Part shown: positions 1 through 23,600 of the stretch, piece by piece
How positions within the stretch are numbered: the stretch's first letter is position 1
How the letters are laid out: each line of letters starts with the position of its first letter
Assembly (NCBI GenBank): GCA_026745465.1
Contig: JACYXH010000812.1
Coordinates: 2,310,454 to 2,374,453, forward strand
Direction of reading: 5' to 3'
Length of the DNA stretch: 64,000 nt
Source: Lota lota
Taxonomy: Eukaryota > Chordata > Actinopteri > Gadiformes > Lotidae
The notes under the pieces: generated by a model
What the model saw: only the letters and a program-made list of their open reading frames with translations
Told to the model about the DNA's origin: nothing
Database searches by the model: none
Translations under genes and position numbers: made by a program

Positions 1-9802
<9,802 letters not shown>

Positions 9803-10344
9803 TCGCACGCACCCAGGCAGGCAGGCACAAACACACACATGCCACAACCCACACATGCACGACAAAACACGCAAAAAACTCATAGCCCCCCCCCCCTCCC
9901 CCCTGCGCACCAGCTTTTCCAGGTCAAACGGAACATGTAATGCAACGCAAATAATGCAAAGAGGAATTAGTTCAGGAACATAGGAAAACCAGAGAATCTG
10001 TTACTCCGTTTAGTAATGGATATGAAGAAATCTTCTCTTTCACTCATCTTGGTGAAAAAACACATGTATACGTTGGTTTCAGACAGACATCAATGTTGAA
10101 AACCAGAAGGAACGTACGGGATACTGGGCGTGGCCAGGGCAGCACTGAGCTCCGCAGATCAACTGCTGGATGCAACTGAGCCCAAATGTGTGTGTGTCTC
10201 TCTCTCTCTCTTTCACGCCTCATTCTCTGACCTCCAACCTGGACTATGCATTACTCCCCAGAGGAGTGGGTTGGTAGGTCCAGTGCTGCTGGATGTAGGC
10301 GCCCCAATGGCACCAGGGTTCCCATGACAACACACTTAACTGCT

Positions 10345-10390
10345 AGGCATCTCCAAAGCAAGGGTCACATCTCCAAAGCAAGGGTCACAT
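10345..10390 (+). repeat. 20-bp tandem duplication
   Basis: The sequence atctccaaagcaagggtcac occurs twice head to tail inside the probable lpin2 3' UTR. Confidence 0.9.
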
Positions 10391-11511
10391 TGTAAAGCGC
10401 CAGTCTGTGCCGCTCTGTGCTGCCTGATTTAGCATCACGAGTTGTACAAGTTAGATATGTTTAAACTTTAAACAAGGAGGAGCTGAGAATTCAAAAGCTA
10501 ATAAAAAATAAAAATAAATGTCACCAGATTTTCTTCCTGCTAACCAACAATAATGTGATTTTTCCTGGTTGATTTGTTTATCCTCTCTCCTCTCAACTCG
10601 TTCTCCACGAAGGCGCTCGGAGACTCAGAGAAACCCTATTGAAGTGCTAATGTTTCATGTTTTGTTGTACTCACAAACCCACTCTCCTAACACATCCGCT
10701 CCTCTGTGAAGGTTTGAAGCTGAGTGACAGGGTTTGGCTGCTAGGGAGAGGACCGCACTAGGGTACAAAACGATACAATGCTTGGACGTAGGACTGTGTG
10801 CGGTGGGTTGGGCGTAATGGTCTGTTATGGAAAGATGGAGGTCATGTAAGATGTTTGGACTTATGGGGGGTTTTTCCCGGTGTGTAAAAAAAAAACATTT
10901 TGGATTTTGTTTTTTTTGTGTGTTCACAATCTTGTTATCAACTCCCATGTCTTCGTTTCCCACCATTAACAATGCAGTAATTTATTATGTTAATGTTAAG
11001 TTATTAATTATTTTGTGTTTTATTTTTATATAATTAAGTGTTTAACAGTGCAGATTGTGAATGTTTCTGTTGGTTGATTGCAGATTAACTTAAAGACTAG
11101 CGCTAATCATCCAAGATGGCTAGCTATGGCGTTCTTAACAACAATGTGTTTCCTAGCTGTTTAAATTGGAACAAATGTCAGTGCTCTTTGTTTGGGTCTG
11201 CAACAGGCAAGTGTGGTAAACTCCTTGAGTACATAGAAGTTCCCCAACAATGCCTCCTTTTGTGTGTGTTGGCGAGTTTAATGTGGGCATCGGTAACAAT
11301 TATGTTAAGCACATCTTATTTTTCTGTGTGTGTGAATAATGAAGGGTTTCATCAGTTGTTTTTTGGGCTGACCATTGGCCTTCGTCCAGCACTGGGTGTC
11401 TTTGGGTGGCAGCTTTTGCACACACTTTGTGAGAGGTTAACACACGTGTGTGTGTTTGTGGATATGTGTGTGCGTATTCAGTTGTGTGCGTATGTATGTG
11501 TGTGTGTATTC

Positions 11512-11589
11512 AGTCTGGGTGTAGGACTACATGAGCTCACACACACATACACAAGTGTGTGTGAGCTCATGTAGTCCTACACCCAGACT
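11512..11589. repeat. perfect inverted repeat, 35-bp arms and 8-bp loop
   Basis: The arm at 11,512-11,546 (starting agtctgggtgtaggac) is the exact reverse complement of 11,555-11,589, around an 8-base spacer. It would form a long perfect hairpin in the lpin2 transcript or a cruciform in DNA. Confidence 0.97.
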
Positions 11590-11662
11590 CTGGTTAGTGC
11601 ACACCAGCGCCACATCAGTCCATCATCACAGATTTGGCATGCGGCGAGATAGCAACCACGTT

Positions 11663-11807
<145 letters not shown>

Positions 11808-13232
11808 GCCCAACCCTCGCCTAGCCTTATCCAAAGCACTTTGCCTTTGCTGTACCATCACACACACAAACGCATAGGGTAACTTCAACATTGCACATCT
11901 TCTGCCCATGTGTACTTCACCCAACGATGACACACCAGAGAAGAACACAATCGATGCTCTATATGTAGTTGTAGTTTCTTTCTTTTACTTTGCGTCCTTG
12001 ATCTGACAACTGACCACTCAATTGCTTCTGAGAAAGTGTGTGTATGTGTGTGTTTATATATACACACACACACAGACTATTGATGTACTGTGGCTGGTTA
12101 GTTATTTTCTTAAATTTTATTTATAGGAAGGCAGATGGTAGAATCTATAAGCTACCGCATATCGATGCTATGGTGACTAAACACCACCAGATGCTGGCCT
12201 TGCATGTTTCCTGTACTCCAGTAGCGTGTGGAAGTCATTTTTCAACATTGCCTCATAGCAGTAGGTCCAGTGTAATGAAGTTAGAATAAAAATTGTGTGT
12301 GTGTGTCTGCGTGCACAAAGTAAATATCCATGGTCACTGCTATATTCAATAGGAACCAGGTAAAGGCGCGGCGATTAGTGGGAACACTGGCATCGGATGT
12401 GTTGTCCGCATGAACAGCTACTACTTGAGTGGAACAAGAAGCACTTTGAAGCGCTCGTACACGCCCAGACGACGGAGCAGATGCTGGAGGTGTCGTGTAG
12501 AAAATCCCAAAGGTTCAGGGCCCTACCGCGGCTCCACAATGTAGGAGGAGGAAGATCACGCTAGGTGAGACGTTGACGGGACTGAAAAAAGCACAGACAT
12601 TTACGATGACAGCTTTTCCTTCATCTAGATTAATTTGTTCCTTGACAAGATAGGTATTTTTGTGACATGGGCATTGATTTTATTTCACTTTTTGCAAGAC
12701 ATGCAGGATGGTTTTGGCGGCTAAGATGTGTGTTCGTCACAGTGGTATTTTTGTTGTGGTTTTTTTATGTATGGTGAAGTCAAATTGATCTGATGAAATA
12801 GAGAAAAAAACAATTCCATTCTTTCTATGAAAGTAATACATCTTGTGTGGAACGTTCACAATGCATTGTGTCGTCTCCTGGTATGATATATTGTTTGATC
12901 TTACAACTGCTGTGGAAAATGCCATATGCTGAAATCTATATTTGCCTCTGTCTTTGATGCCTTTTGTTTTTTATCTCATATTTCATTTCTGATGTGTAAT
13001 CTTTCGTGGGAATCGATTATTAGACTTTTTTGCTTCTTTCTGTTTGGCGGTAGATCCTGCTATTTGATTGCGTCCGGCAAATGTAAATACCTGAAGTGTA
13101 TATTCTGTATTGATTTGTAATAAAAAAAATAAGTGTTGAAAAATGTTTACAGAACAAAGTTGTTAGTGAAAAAAAAAAAGACTGGCCCTCTTGAAGCTAA
13201 CAAAGATTTGCTTGTGGTCATGTTTGTGTTAA

Positions 13233-13238
13233 AATAAA
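13233..13238 (+). terminator. lpin2: candidate lpin2 polyadenylation signal
   Basis: AATAAA in the context gtgttaaaataaagtttct. An earlier AATAAA lies at 13,119-13,124. Cleavage would fall at about 13,250. No transcript evidence is available. Confidence 0.5.
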
Positions 13239-13531
13239 GTTTCTAACCAAATTAGTGTGGGCATGTTATTGTATACTTCTTTCCCTCCAGGCTCGAGCAA
13301 AGATGGAAAAGGTTAAAAAATGGCTGCCAGCAAAGTTCAACATTCACTTAAAAGGCTTCTGCCTTTTCATGGCAAGAAATGGGTGACAGTATTGGTAAAT
13401 GATGTCAGGAAGACAAGATGGAGATTTTTCACTTCAATACAGCCTCTGATGTAGTGTTCTCTAAATTTGGACCAGCTTGACAGACCGACATTAACAGCTC
13501 GGTTGTTTAAGTCATTCAGCGCTGAGCATCT

Positions 13532-13537
13532 TTTATT
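13532..13537 (-). terminator. emilin2: candidate emilin2 polyadenylation signal
   Basis: TTTATT on the plus strand is AATAAA on the minus strand, about 0.5 kb beyond the emilin2 stop codon. With the lpin2 signal it leaves only about 300 bp between the convergent genes. Confidence 0.45.
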
Positions 13538-14052
13538 GATCATTACTCATGTTTGAGAATAGATTACAAAAGGAAGATAAATTGACGAGGGTGATATGAT
13601 GTTAGATAGTGCTGTAGCATTGCCTTGTTTTATAATACAGTAATAACTGGCTGAATAGCTGACAGGTGGATTTGTATACAACAAAACAATCAGCGTTCAT
13701 TTAGAAACGTTTATACATAATACATTTTGAAGTTACAAAGTAGGTACAACAGAAATATATTAGCTACAAAAAAGTCTTGTTTTTTAAAACAAGAAGATAA
13801 AAAAGATATCTTTGGGAAAACAACTTGAAAATAGAGATGTGTGTGCATCCTTATCTAACCCCAAAACCACAATGTGAACTTCCATTTCAGATATTTGGCT
13901 TTGCTTAGAGTGGGTGGGCCTACAGCAAATCAGTCGATAAAGCATTCAATACGTCTTCTATATTCCACAGTCTGCCTGGGCTGGAAACAAAACAATAACA
14001 GTCCCTTTGTTTTCTTAGAGGCACCGTCGTCCAACATCCACCGCACCACTTG

Positions 14053-14369
14053 TTATCTCCTGCTCTGCGGTGTGTAGAGGTAGACGCCGCTATACGTGGA
14101 GAGCGGCTCCCGGGCCCTGGAGGTGGCCAGCCGGCCGGCGGTCACTTTCAGACCCACCCGGTCGCCCTTACTCAGAGACAGGATGAGGCTGAACGACACG
14201 GAGCCTCCACAGTTGCCACAACCACGGTGCCCGCGCAACGGCACCGCACTCTGCAGCCTCTGGACGCTGCGGTATCCCACGGACAGCATCGCCTCCAGGA
14301 CATCCCCCGGCTCGGCCGTCAGCACGCCGGACACCAGGTAGCGGCCGTCTATCGGCGCTGTGAAGATTC
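14053..14369 (-). CDS. emilin2: emilin2 last exon, C1q domain C-terminal part
   Basis: Acceptor ctccaaaaaag on the minus strand. It begins [18 protein letters not shown] and ends [14 protein letters not shown] with TAA (14,053-14,055). It forms most of the C1q beta-sandwich, including the CGNCGG loop. Confidence 0.95.
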
Positions 14370-17300
14370 CTTTTTTGGAGGGATGGTAGAAAAGGTTAGG
14401 GAGGAGAGGTGAGGTGGAGGGCGTCCGCGTTGATTTAAAGGAAACCAAAGAATAAAACATAACGGTTGTGCTTTGGATTGATCCTGGTCCAAATCTCGAC
14501 TTCATTGCACACAGATTAAAAATGGTCAGATACGGTGTAAATATGGCAACGCTACTGCATGCATTTAGTGTTATTTGGGTTACAAGGTAACGTAAATCAA
14601 ACAGTCTTGCTACATCTCCACTTTACACACATTTTCAGACCTAAAAATGAGGTCATGGCCCGAAAAAGGTTTAGAACCGCTGTATGAAAGCATCCATTGC
14701 AGTACCAGTATTCACTGCAGTGAATACATGGATGTGTCACAAAGTGTGCCAAGACAGACAGCAGTGTACATGCAGACATCTACAGTTGTTCATTCAAAGG
14801 CCACTGACTAACGTTTACCCCCTGCACCAAAACAGTGGTGTTTACCTGAGTAGGGACTGTAGTGGTCACCGTCATTGACCAGCACTTCGTTGAAGCTGAT
14901 GTGTCCATAGCCGGAATGCTGCTGAGTGAGGCCGGCAGAGAAGGAGCAGGGCTCCCCCGTGAAGCTGGGGTCTGCCAGTCCTGCATGGTGCAGACAGCGT
15001 GGAATAGAATAGAAAGGTAAGATGTCATTGAAATGCTAGGAAATGTGAGTTGTCAGGAAGAACGCCACATTTTTCAATGAATGATCAATCAATAAACTAT
15101 GAACATTCCAGTCACAGTTAGAGACAAAGTAACATTGCTATCCCCACTGATGGGAAAACACAATTTTAGAAGTACACATACATTACCAACCATATGTTTT
15201 TAGTTTTTACACAATACAGTGTTGAATGACAAAAAGAAAAGGTTGCAGTTTGGTAATATCTTTCTTTCCTACGTGAATGTAGCTCCAGATTATATAGTGT
15301 ACTGATTTTCAACTGGGGGGCATTTTAAGTGAGTCACAGAGCATATGCAAAAACGTAATCTTCAGAAAGAAGCCCATTAAATACATTGTGTTTCATTGTT
15401 GATTAATGTTTCAATGGCGTGCTATTTCATTGAGTTTATCCTCCATTGTTGCAGCTTTGGGTTCAATGTTTTTAACAGTACATGAAGGCATTGTTGATTA
15501 CTGCAAGAGACTTGGTGATTAATGACACATCTCGGTCCTGAGGCTAGACCAGAACCACTGCCATAATCTACAGCCAGACCAAGGATGAGGAGGAGGGGGT
15601 TTTACCTGCGGACTGGACTGGTTGAGCTTGGTTCCAGGGGATCTTTGCTGCAACAGGAACTAAGAAAGGTAAAACAAAGATAAAGTGTGGACTAACAAAT
15701 GGTAGCAGCACTGTAGACAAGGTGACAACGAAACGGTAGCACGTTTATTTTTAAACGTGTCTCGCTCACAGGGATGTCTGGTGAGATATTTGCATTGCAA
15801 ATCCACACTTCATTGATTAAAGTCTGCTGGCAGGTGCCATGAAGCTACATATAATTTGGTTTAGGTGTGGACTATAGCCAGAGCTGAGAATGAAATGGGA
15901 TACAGGACGTTCTCACTTCATTGCATTTTAAGTGTATGTTAAGCTGCATAAATATGTTATGTGCTCAGTTGCATATAAAACAAAGTGCTATAGCTAGACA
16001 ATTTATATTTCCTCCTCCTAAGATGGTCTTGATGAGAGATCTCCTAAGAACTCTCATCTCATCTGTCAGTGAGTAAGAATGAATGAACAAGCACACCACT
16101 TATGGTTTATACTTTTATTTATAATAACTTGCCTGGATTGAGGTGAGACTTGAAAGACACAGGCTTCACTGGAAGGTGGCCTGCAAAACACCAGCAAATG
16201 TTTGTTAATACATTTCTTTAAAACAATCGAAACAAATAAATTAATCTAAAAATGACTTAATGATGAGTGATTATTATGATACTGGCTTTGGCAGTAAAAT
16301 ACCTGTTTTTATAGGCAACGAGTGCATTTTCCCTCCTCCGACTTCACACACATAAAAATAGTTGTGCACAGTTGGCCCTGGCTGGGCTCAAACGTGGGTA
16401 AGAGAGCATAGCAGTAGCTGAAGCTTTTCAGACGAGAGGTGACAAAAGACATTTAAACACTGCTCTACTTCAGTCTAACCAATGGGGATGCTTCTCTCTA
16501 GCTTCTGAGTACTGAGCAGCTTCCAAGTTTGTGAGTTTGTCTTGCCTGAACTTTTGTTTGCTCCTTTTGGTTATAATACCATCACCATGATAAGGAAATA
16601 TTCAATTCACCGCAGAGGCGCATGCTGAGAATGAATATTGTATGTCAGAAAGCAATGGCCTGGTGCTCATGGCTGTTTAATTTTTCCCTCTAAAGAGGGA
16701 AAACATAACTCTAACTACACATCTAAACACCAGGGGGTGGTTTTTCAACACAGGGTTTATAAACAAAAAAGTTATACAATAATCTAGAATGCATAATCAT
16801 GGTTAATGTGGGCGAGCTGTGTCATGTGGTTGGGTCTGGGCTACAGAGTCTGTGACTAGGTGAGAAAGAGTTGTATAAAAACAAGTCATGTTTTTTTTCT
16901 GTGCTCCGTTTTGCATTGCATGATTTATGATTTTATTATGGATTTTTTAATCCATAAAAAAGATTTTTCCTTTTTATGGGAATACCACATTATTTTAATT
17001 AAAGTAATAGTCTCGAAGATTTTCATGTAAATAAATGTCACTAACTACTGTGCACGAGGTAACACGATGGTGACTGAGCTTATGGACGCGCAGTTAATGC
17101 CACATTTCCATCACCCAGCAGTGGTAGTTCCACCAGAGAGGGTAGATGGAGCTACAGTGTGTGAAGCGAGATACTGTTTTTCCCAGTCTCTGCTAGCATT
17201 TCCAACTGCCAACTGACTTAACGTCACACAGGCGACACCGTCTGGATCTCCAAGAAGCCATGGAAGTGAGGTCCAAAAAACATACCTTTAATTGTCACTT

Positions 17301-19998
17301 GCCTGATAGGTGTCACCAAAGAGAACGACACGGAAATATTCGAGATTACCACTTTGAATTACATTTTGTATACTATGAAAAGTAAAGAAAATTGAAAGTA
17401 CTGGAAAAAATAGATATTTCTTTTCTTTCTACATAGTTGCATTTTCCAATTACATCACAGAACACTGACCTCTTTCTAAACATTGACATATATCTCAGCC
17501 TGTAGGTGGCAGCAAACACACCAAAAGTGGCACAGCATGTAGTCGCTCTTTAAATCTAGGTTTGGTTTAACCAACCACACATACACACACCTGGTGCTCC
17601 GGCGAAGCCTTGCAAGGGAACAGGGGACTCATCCTCGAGGCCCCTCCTCACGGTCACCCTGCGCTGGATGCCCGGGGGTCCGGCCTCCCCAGTCTCCAAC
17701 ACGGGTCTTTTGGGGGCCGGCTGCTGGGGGCTGGAGGGCCTGAGTGGGGGCCCGGCCTGGTGGTGTGTGTTGGGCATAGCAACGCTGGGCGGCTGCCAGA
17801 GGGGAATGTGGATGTGGGGGATGCGCATGGTCAGTCGGGGTCTGGCGTGGCCCGGGTCCGGCGGAGAAGAAAAACCAGGCGTCTCTGCGTTCAGGGTCGT
17901 TCCTTGAAGGGGGGAGGGGCAGAGAGTGGTGAATGAGTCGTTTTTATTAACAACATGTGGTGGGATTCAGCAGCCCGTCCGTGAGACGGTACACACCACA
18001 TGCCACACAACACACAACACACAACACACTCCCCTCCTGGGAGAAGGGCTGAAGGGGACATTCATTTTGAGTTCAACATTTAGCAGTATCTCTCTAGGTT
18101 GTCCTCGTACGAGTCCTCCAGTGGTGTTTCCAATCTTCTCCATCCTCCATGCACCTGGCTAGTTCGCCAGTGTTTTCTGCTCTTACATCTTTCCACAGTG
18201 TGTCCACGTGTGTTGGCGTGGGACGCCCTCGTGATCGACGCCCGTGTGTTGGTTCCCACAGCACCAGCTTGCGTGCTGGGAGCTCCCGGTGTCTCTGGCA
18301 ATGACCGGCCAGTCTCATTCTTCTGCATGCTACCTTCTCACTCAGCCCTGGTAGCCCCCCATACAGATGCTAGGTTGTTCTTTTTCACCTCCTCGATGAT
18401 CCGCCTTAAGGCTAGGATGTGGGATACGGTGGTTCTCCCTCTCTAAAGTTATTTTGGTTCTCTCTCAGGTGAGGGTCAATGGCGCCCCGTATCCGATTCA
18501 GTATCATGTGGTTGCACATCTTTGCAATGATACATGGCAGACTGATGTCACGGTAGTTGTCTGGCTTCGAGACATCTCCAGATTTAGGCACCGGGATGAT
18601 GTTAGAGAGAGACCATACATCGGGCTTGTTGTTTTCCATCAGAGCTAGGTTGCAGATCTCCAGGATGGTGTCGTCGAGATTGCAGTTCTTAAGGACCTCA
18701 GGGGGGATGCCCTCCATATGTATGGCCTGATATCTCCCCTCCCCTTCATATTAAACATCCCATCAAACATTTTGCAGCACAAAGTATAATGTTGCAAAAA
18801 CACAGCAACTGCACAGTCATAAATCGCTCTTGTTTCCCACAACACCCATATCCCCACCTTCCCTTGTGGCTGTCCTAATGGGTTACTGCAATTGCGCCAA
18901 ATTACACTTGGATTCAACGATTTATTTGTAGTTTTTTGTAGTTTTTACTGTTGACGTTATAACAAAAAAGAAAAAGAGAGGTTTACGACAGTGGCTACGA
19001 AATCTGGCCAATGAGCCAGATGTGCAAATACAGTTGGTGTAGAGTAGACCCCACACACTCACACACACACAATCTCTCTATAGAGACATTAAGACTGGGT
19101 TGGAGGTGTAAATAACAAATACCATTACTGTCACACAAAGACAAACACACACACAGACACGCACATGTTAGGTCAACAGCTGCATGTGATTTGACATAAC
19201 AGTTTTCAGTAACCGATCACAAGTTAACATACTGTAACTGTAACTCACTATACAATATACTGCTCTATTTATCAACTAGCGCATCGTCAACCTACATCAG
19301 ACGCATGCGTTCCTATTGCCCCGACATGCGAGACCACAAACCACTCTCCGAAGCCCACTCGCAATAAAAAGATAGGACAGGGCGAATTAAAGCGAGTAAT
19401 CCCGTTGTACTCAGATAATCACAAATCTCTCCCTCATTTCCTCTCCACGACTCCTTCATGGCTGCTGGCTGACTGAGTGCATATTTCCCATGAGCGCTAG
19501 GGCTCTGAATCACTATGGGTACAACCGCAAAACACACACACGCACATACATGCACACACACGCACACCCACACACAAATACACCCACACAAAACACACAT
19601 GCAAACACACACACAAATGCAAACGCATCTGCGCACACACATAGCACACACACACACACAGATACCAGTGGTATAAAAGAGAATATGGCGCTTTAATTTG
19701 GTGTAATATATAAAAGGTTGTACACATCACATGACCTTACTTTGAACTAGCACCCTGTGTCCCTGTAGCGGCTCAGGATCTCCCCACAGCCCCATTAGCA
19801 CAACCACAGTATGGCCTAGCCGTTGCTGCTGCAATGTGTGCTCATCACCAGATGAGCACTGGAGCGGAGGTGGGGAAGGGGGGTGTTTGTGTTGTGTGTG
19901 TTGCATACAATAATGCATGAACACACATTCACAGACGTCTCCGGCACGCATCCTACTCATCTAGTTCTACCAGCAGACATCAGGAGAGCATGAACTAA

Positions 19999-20040
<42 letters not shown>

Positions 20041-20627
20041 TTATGACCACAATCTATGTGCAGTGAAATTAATGATGGGTGGGTAGAGGATTGCAGTCGG
20101 TGAGTGATGCACCTGAGTGATTTCTTCTGTGTGTGTGTGTGTGTCTGTGAGTATGTGCGTTTGTCTGATGTGTGTGCACATGCAGACGTGTGTGTGTGTG
20201 TGTGTGTCTGAGAGTGTGATTGTGAGTGTGTGTGTGTGTCCAAGTCCATTCTCTTCAGAATATTTCCAGATGGGCTCAGAGCGCCTCAGAACCCCAGGGC
20301 TGTCAGAACGAGAACCGAAACAGTTCCCCTCGGGGATTCAACAGCAACTGAACTGCTGTTAACATGTGTAGAGTCGTGTACAGTAAATATCATTCTCACG
20401 TTGACAGGAAGTAACTCTCGGTACACTCGCAAGGTGGTCCCTCCACCAACCAACCGACCGACCTCCACCCTCACTTTGTGCATTTCTAGGCTGCTTTTGA
20501 TGTTGCCGGTGTGGTATTTTCTGTTCACGGGAGACCCTGCTCGCTGTAGCCAGCGACCTCGCCCCTGCATCAAGTCCACAAGATCAATGGTGGAAAGAGG
20601 TCCATGAAATCAAAACAAGCTGTCTTA

Positions 20628-20665
<38 letters not shown>

Positions 20666-23600
20666 CCCCTGAACCTACCACAGGTATTTCTCTCTGTTGT
20701 TTGTATGTGTGTGTTTTGTTCTTGGAGGCCTCCCTGTGTTTGAATGCTTCCAGGGCAAGGCAGGAGGAGGAAAAAACTGGTCATCTGACATTTTTGGGGA
20801 GAGGAAAGATCTCAGTGGGCACAGAGGGGTGGAAAGGGAGACGAGAAGAAGAGTGGAAAAAAAGGGTGAGAAAGTTGGGAGGGGATAGGGTGGGGACACC
20901 CACCATAAAAAAGAAGGTGTGAGGAAATAACCTCTTGGGGAAAAGGTCAAATTTGCCACCAGACTGCAGTGTCAATAAATTACAGCCTGCACATTATTAC
21001 ACAGGGCCCCACACACCCAAAATCCCACTTGAGACATTCCAAAAAAATGGATGCTTTTGATTGTGTGTGGAAAAAGAACCTTGATATTAACCTCTCTCTT
21101 CCGTGTCGGAGTCCAGTGGTGGGGAGGCGATCAGGGCTTTGCAGCCAAACGTCTTTGCGTGTTGATTGCAGCAGCTGCTTTTGGGTCTTTTGGGGCCAAC
21201 AATTTGCAACGGAGCGCTATTTCGCAAATTCCGCTTGCCAATCGCAATCGAGTGAGGGCTCTGGCTATTGCGCAACAATAGCATTCTCTGTGATTTTATT
21301 ACAACCCTTCATCTGTTTCGCAGTCATCTCAGGGGTACCCGTGTAGTCTCAGAAGTCGGGAATGTAGCATGAGTTCCGACATTGTTCGGAAAGGTTTTGC
21401 CCTTGCAGACACACCCTTACAACTGGGACGCGGATCACGGTCTTTCCCGAGTTTAGCCTAAAACATTTAAAATACTTTCTTAAAATAATGGAAATATTTA
21501 TCCTTCTCCTTTTGTGGCTTCAATGTGCAAACCGTCTCTGTGCTAGTTATTACCAGCTATTGCAGTCTATTAAAGCAAATAGGCGGTAATAGATAAGGAG
21601 GAAAACTGAAAGGGTTTGGAATCTGGGATTTCTTTCAAATGACGAGTGTATTCAGAAGGGGAAATGGAACCTCCCCGGTCACTGCTCGCAATCTAGCTAG
21701 ACCTTTATTTTCTGTACTTTATCTGTTACTCTTGTTTGCTTTGCTCTCAAGCACCATTTAAGGTAATATCACCCTTTTTAAAAAACAAGCAACACTCCAA
21801 CCTCCATACTTGGTCTACCAAGTTAACACAAGCCCCACACTTTCTTTTCACGGTTTCAAACCTCACACCGTCTTGCACCCAAAATACCTGAATGATGGAT
21901 GGAGTAGATAACCCTTCTCCACCCATCCATCGACCCATGCAGTCCCAGACTACTCCATCCAAAATCAGTTTCTTTGTTTTCGTTTATCTTCCCCCTTTTT
22001 GGACGGTGTGCCTCTTGTGCTACAACAGAAAAGGGAGGCACGGGGGGGGGGGGGGGGGGGGGGGGGACGAGACGAGGGGCCCCCTCGCTCGTGACATCAG
22101 CGGTAGAAGCAGCATCTGGTCCTGGGTGTGGAGCCCTGGTTGCTCCCCTCTCTCCCCTCCACCACGGAGAGGCTCCAGCACTGGTGAGTCAGGGTCTCTA
22201 ATGAGCAGCAGACTCCCCGCGTCAGGCTTGGGTCACCCTGCGGGAATCTCAGGAGGTCGGCTGCATGCACGCTCCCAAGCCTGGCTGGCTGGGATGGCGT
22301 GTGTGTGTGTGTGTGTGTGTGCCTGTGTGCGTGTGATTGCGTATGGGTGTGTGTGTATGTGGAGTAATTTATAAGAGTGAGTGAGTATATGTGCACGTGA
22401 GCGCAGGCATGTGCGTGTGGCTGTGTGCATTTATAAGTTCACTCAGGTGTGGTTGATACAATATTCTGTTATGAGTGGCAACACATTTTCTTGTCATGTA
22501 AGGAAAGGCGCTACACCTATCAAGCTGCATAATATGCAAAACACTTGAACACCAATAATATCCTACAGAATATATGCGCGTAGGCTAGCACATGATGCTG
22601 ACGAGGAGGCAGAAAACAGCACATGTCAAATGAGGGGAGCCTTTAGAGCAGAGAAAAGACATACCGCAGGAGATGTCTCTAAGCTTCCCCTGCACCAGAC
22701 ACAATCCTTCCCTTGAATGTCACACTTCAAACCCTAATGGAGAATAATGATCCGACCTAGGCGGGAGAGGGGGACTCCATCTCAGGTCCCTGCAGTGTCT
22801 TTGAATTCTAAATGACGTGCTCTGGGCGAGCTGTGAGTGGCCCATTGAAATGCACAGCATTCCACCTCCATTGGAGATACCCCGCGGCCATATGTGGGAG
22901 AGTATCCCCCCCCCCCCCCGGCCATATGTGGGAGAGTATCCACAACATCCACACCACTACAAACACGCACAACACACCTACAAGCACTTCCAAGTAATCA
23001 GAGCATTGACCTAAAACACTGAAGTGTTCCCTGCCACATTTTGGCTATGGGGCAACAATTTGTCACATGTTGTTGGTTTCATGACGCAAGCAGAGTCGTT
23101 GTTTGCGCAGATGTGTGAATAATTCCCGGACACAGGATGTTGGGAGAGAAGGCCCTAAGGCCATTGTTTTTCGGAGCGATTGTCTCATCTCTTAATCTAT
23201 CATCAACTGGTTTAAAACATTACAAATCAGACTTGCCAATGACATTACAAAATAAGTACAAACAGCCACGAAACACTGCATGGAATGTTTTGCAGTCTGT
23301 ATTTCATTACTGAATTAAATTTTGGTAAATCCCCTGGCCCCTAGATCCCTACAGCCCTGCAACTACAGACCATAAAGTATAAACCAATATATGTTATCAA
23401 TGGGATTTTTAGGCTATGAGTTAAAACAGGCCCTTTTGGGCCTGCTATTTTTCCCAAACAACGTATTTATGTGTGTTGTAAGGGAAAAATAGCAAATGAG
23501 AAATGTATCTGTGTTCAACTCACCTGGCTGTTTATCAGTGACGTCCTTTGGCGCGTGCTTGGCCAATGCAGAGAGCTGTACCTGTACACTTTGCAGGGAG

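Larger units (their letters stand above)
18746..23523 (-). other. emilin2: emilin2 intron, mostly simple repeats
   Basis: No coding sequence recognised. It holds CA/GT-rich stretches (19,040-19,170; 19,530-19,680; 20,001-20,240; 22,300-22,430), a poly-C run (20,629-20,663), a poly-G run (22,042-22,066) and a 34-bp duplication at 22,885-22,941. Confidence 0.8.

Noticed and set aside
11116..11574. 152-residue plus-strand frame after lpin2
   Set aside because: It runs into GT-rich DNA and the hairpin, lacks codon bias or domains, and lies in the probable lpin2 3' UTR.
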